Positions 33,969 through 34,795 of a DNA stretch of 34,795 nt are shown in pieces. Positions within the stretch are counted from its first letter, which is position 1. Each line of letters begins with the position of its first letter. The notes beneath the pieces were generated by a model, which was given only the letters and a program-made list of their open reading frames with translations, had not been told where the DNA came from and searched no databases. The translations under genes were made by a program, and so were the position numbers. Source of the stretch: Comamonadaceae bacterium (GTDB taxonomy: Bacteria > Pseudomonadota > Gammaproteobacteria > Burkholderiales > Burkholderiaceae_C); contig CANFWH010000023.1 of the NCBI GenBank assembly GCA_947450645.1, forward strand, positions 1-34,795, written 5' to 3'.

Positions 33969-34574
33969 TTACAAGTTGCTTTTTCCTAAATTGCATTTTT
34001 CACAAAGAGTTTCAAGATTCTCGTAGACAGTCTCTCCACCTCGACTCCAAGCCAAAATGTGGTCAATGTGTAGGATAGTTGAAGGATTTTTTACGGGAGA
34101 GTCGCCACATTTACGACAGCAAAAATTATCTCGCTTCAAGATTGTCCATCGCATCCGTAAATTTATATTTCGAGATGTCTTTTTTACTTTGGGTGTTTTT
34201 TGTGGCGGAGAAATGTCAGAATCAGACGTACTCAACGATACTAATTCCAGCTTCGAGTCTGATTTTTCAACTGAATCTTCAGTATTTACATATTCAATAA
34301 ATGCTTCAAGAGCCGCACGCCATGAACCAAATCTTCTGGCGTATGTTGAGCCATGGAATTTTGAATTTGGACTTATGACTTCGCCATATTTTGGTTGATG
34401 CCCCAATAACGTCCAAAGTTCGATAATATTTTGAAATAATTCTTCATTTGAATTGTTAATTATTCTGCTTACAGGTAGTTTTGCTTTTTCCTTCGCTTCA
34501 TTCCAACTACCAAATCTAACCCGAAAGGTTGTAGACGTGTAATGTCCTAATCGGTCGTACTCAAAAGCTGTCAA
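33969..34574 (-). CDS. HNH endonuclease with HNH-associated repeats, 5'-truncated by an IS
   Basis: The 201 residues include two copies of the homing-endonuclease-associated repeat: Y-D-R-L-G-H-Y-T ... F-R-V-R-F-G-S-W near 6-24, and P-K-Y-G-E-V ... Y-A-R-R-F-G-S-W near 61-85. A Ser/Asp-rich linker follows (about 95-135), then an HNH nuclease domain with zinc cysteines C-x2-C (153, 156) and C-x2-C (191, 194) and catalytic H-I-D-H (169-172). The domain looks intact, so the protein could nick or cut DNA. The only start is TTG, and the first repeat appears headless. The frame is open upstream through N-L-N-K-P-D-L straight into the IS tail, so the 5' end was probably removed. It is AT-rich relative to the dap genes and likely acquired. 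Confidence 0.75.
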   Translation of the reverse strand: MTAFEYDRLGHYTSTTFRVRFGSWNEAKEKAKLPVSRIINNSNEELFQNIIELWTLLGHQPKYGEVISPNSKFHGSTYARRFGSWRAALEAFIEYVNTEDSVEKSDSKLELVSLSTSDSDISPPQKTPKVKKTSRNINLRMRWTILKRDNFCCRKCGDSPVKNPSTILHIDHILAWSRGGETVYENLETLCEKCNLGKSNL

Positions 34575-34595
34575 GTCGGGTTTATTCAGATTTAC

Positions 34596-34647
34596 TGGTA
34601 ATCCCCCCGCAAATTAATAACAGTTAAAAGTAGAGACTTCAAAGCCC
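34596..34647 (-). mobile_element. Remnant 3' tail of a second, related IS3-family element
   Basis: Read on the minus strand, 34635-34596 gives CTCTACTTT, a short in-frame tail (V-S-T-F-N-C-Y, TAA at 34614-34616), then 18 bases ending GGGGGGATTACCA. Length, stop position and G-run match the left-hand remnant at 112-151, but the tail sequence has diverged. It abuts the truncated 5' end of the HNH gene. Family inferred by parallel with the complete-looking IS tail outside it. Confidence 0.55.
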
Positions 34648-34663
34648 TGACCCTCCCCCAATA

Positions 34664-34795
34664 TTAAGAGCGACCTAAAGTAGAGTTTTCTGGCTCTAGT
34701 GTGCTGCAAAGGCGGGGCTTAAGCCCCGCCTTTGCAGCGAATTCTGCTGGTGCCTGCCAGCCCAATGCGCTGTGGGGTCGACTCTCATTGTAGTA
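34664..34795 (-). CDS. IS3-family transposase (OrfB, integrase core), C-terminal fragment cut by window edge
   Basis: 43 residues remain. They start Y-Y-N-E-S and continue R-P-H-S-A-L-G-W-Q-A-P-A-E-F, the conserved C-terminal 'YN..RPHSALG..PAEF' motif of IS3-group DDE transposases, then A-A-K-A-G-L-K-P-R-L and the tail ending G-R-S. TAA is at 34664-34666. The catalytic DDE residues would lie upstream, outside the window. The palindrome at 34703-34738 codes for most of the segment after A-E-F. Confidence 0.9.
   Translation of the reverse strand, partial: YYNESRPHSALGWQAPAEFAAKAGLKPRLCSTLEPENSTLGRS
34703..34738. repeat. 36-base perfect palindrome, second copy
   Basis: Identical to the palindrome at 9-44 and placed at the same offset from the IS end. 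It lies in frame in the transposase tail, with 18-base arms and a CTTAAG centre. Being conserved perfectly in two copies, it is a stable part of this element. Confidence 0.95.

Larger units (their letters stand above)
34648..34795 (-). mobile_element. IS3-family insertion sequence, 3' end (partial), inverted copy
   Basis: The terminal repeat starts TGACCCTCCCCC at 34648 and the element continues past the window end. Its first 99 bases are the exact reverse complement of 1-99. Another 49 bases extend further into the transposase gene and give the family identification. The two copies face each other across 34.5 kb. The other ends and any target duplications lie outside the window. Confidence 0.9.

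Noticed and set aside
1-34795. Reading the window as a 34.5 kb composite transposon flanked by inverted IS copies
   Set aside because: The interior holds essential single-copy genes (alaS, nadE, dapC/D/E) in an order typical of the chromosome, and no transfer or cargo genes. The IS ends are more simply explained as two insertions or a contig break.
1-34795. CRISPR arrays, tRNA genes, riboswitches, phage attachment sites
   Set aside because: No regularly spaced repeats, no cloverleaf-like intergenic sequence and no long leaders were seen. Intergenic gaps are mostly under 120 bases.

Overview
The window reads as a stretch of bacterial chromosome from a betaproteobacterium, most likely Burkholderiales and possibly Comamonadaceae-like. 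This is inferred from the gene order dapC-dapD-(unknown)-dapE-prmB, a QueE with a C-x14-C-x2-C cluster motif, and the general look of the proteins. Gene density is very high: many genes overlap by 1-4 bases and no gene-free stretch exceeds 300 bases. No tRNA, rRNA, CRISPR array or phage module was seen.

Both ends are insertion-sequence (IS) sequence. Positions 1-99 and 34648-34746 are perfect reverse complements: the 3' ends of two copies of one IS3-family element, both pointing inward. Inside each lies a 40-base tail of an older, related IS. Inside those lie two AT-rich genes that have lost their 5' parts: a nucleotidyltransferase-like remnant on the left and an HNH endonuclease on the right. 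The rest is ordinary core chromosome.

Layout: 156-845, AT-rich accessory patch (nucleotidyltransferase fragment, lipoprotein). 850-6220, small membrane protein, CaiB-type CoA-transferase, queD/queE (7-deazaguanine pathway), CBS protein, divergent pseudouridine-synthase homologue, EamA transporter, DUF1304 protein, unknown protein. 6217-9227, gamma-glutamyltransferase coupled to a TPR-glycosyltransferase. 9347-18501, acs, Fe(II)/2OG dioxygenase plus FemAB-like acyltransferase, nadE, lgt, alaS, closed by a bidirectional terminator. 18546-34574, sixteen genes all on the minus strand: cytochrome c, ilvD, LOG protein, PhoH ATPase, Bcp peroxiredoxin, ABC-F protein, three TPR/TPR-glycosyltransferase genes, and a lysine/diaminopimelate block (dapC, dapD, unknown, dapE) running into prmB.

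Functional links visible from the sequence are diaminopimelate synthesis for lysine and peptidoglycan (dapC, dapD, dapE), preQ0 synthesis (queD, queE), branched-chain amino acid synthesis (ilvD), NAD synthesis (nadE), acetate activation (acs), lipoprotein maturation (lgt) and translation (alaS, prmB, yheS-type ABC-F). I found no convincing new multi-gene system. The most unusual items are the nested inverted IS ends, the 36-base perfect palindrome inside the transposase tail, the pseudouridine-synthase homologue without its catalytic motif, and the cluster of TPR-glycosyltransferases of unknown target.
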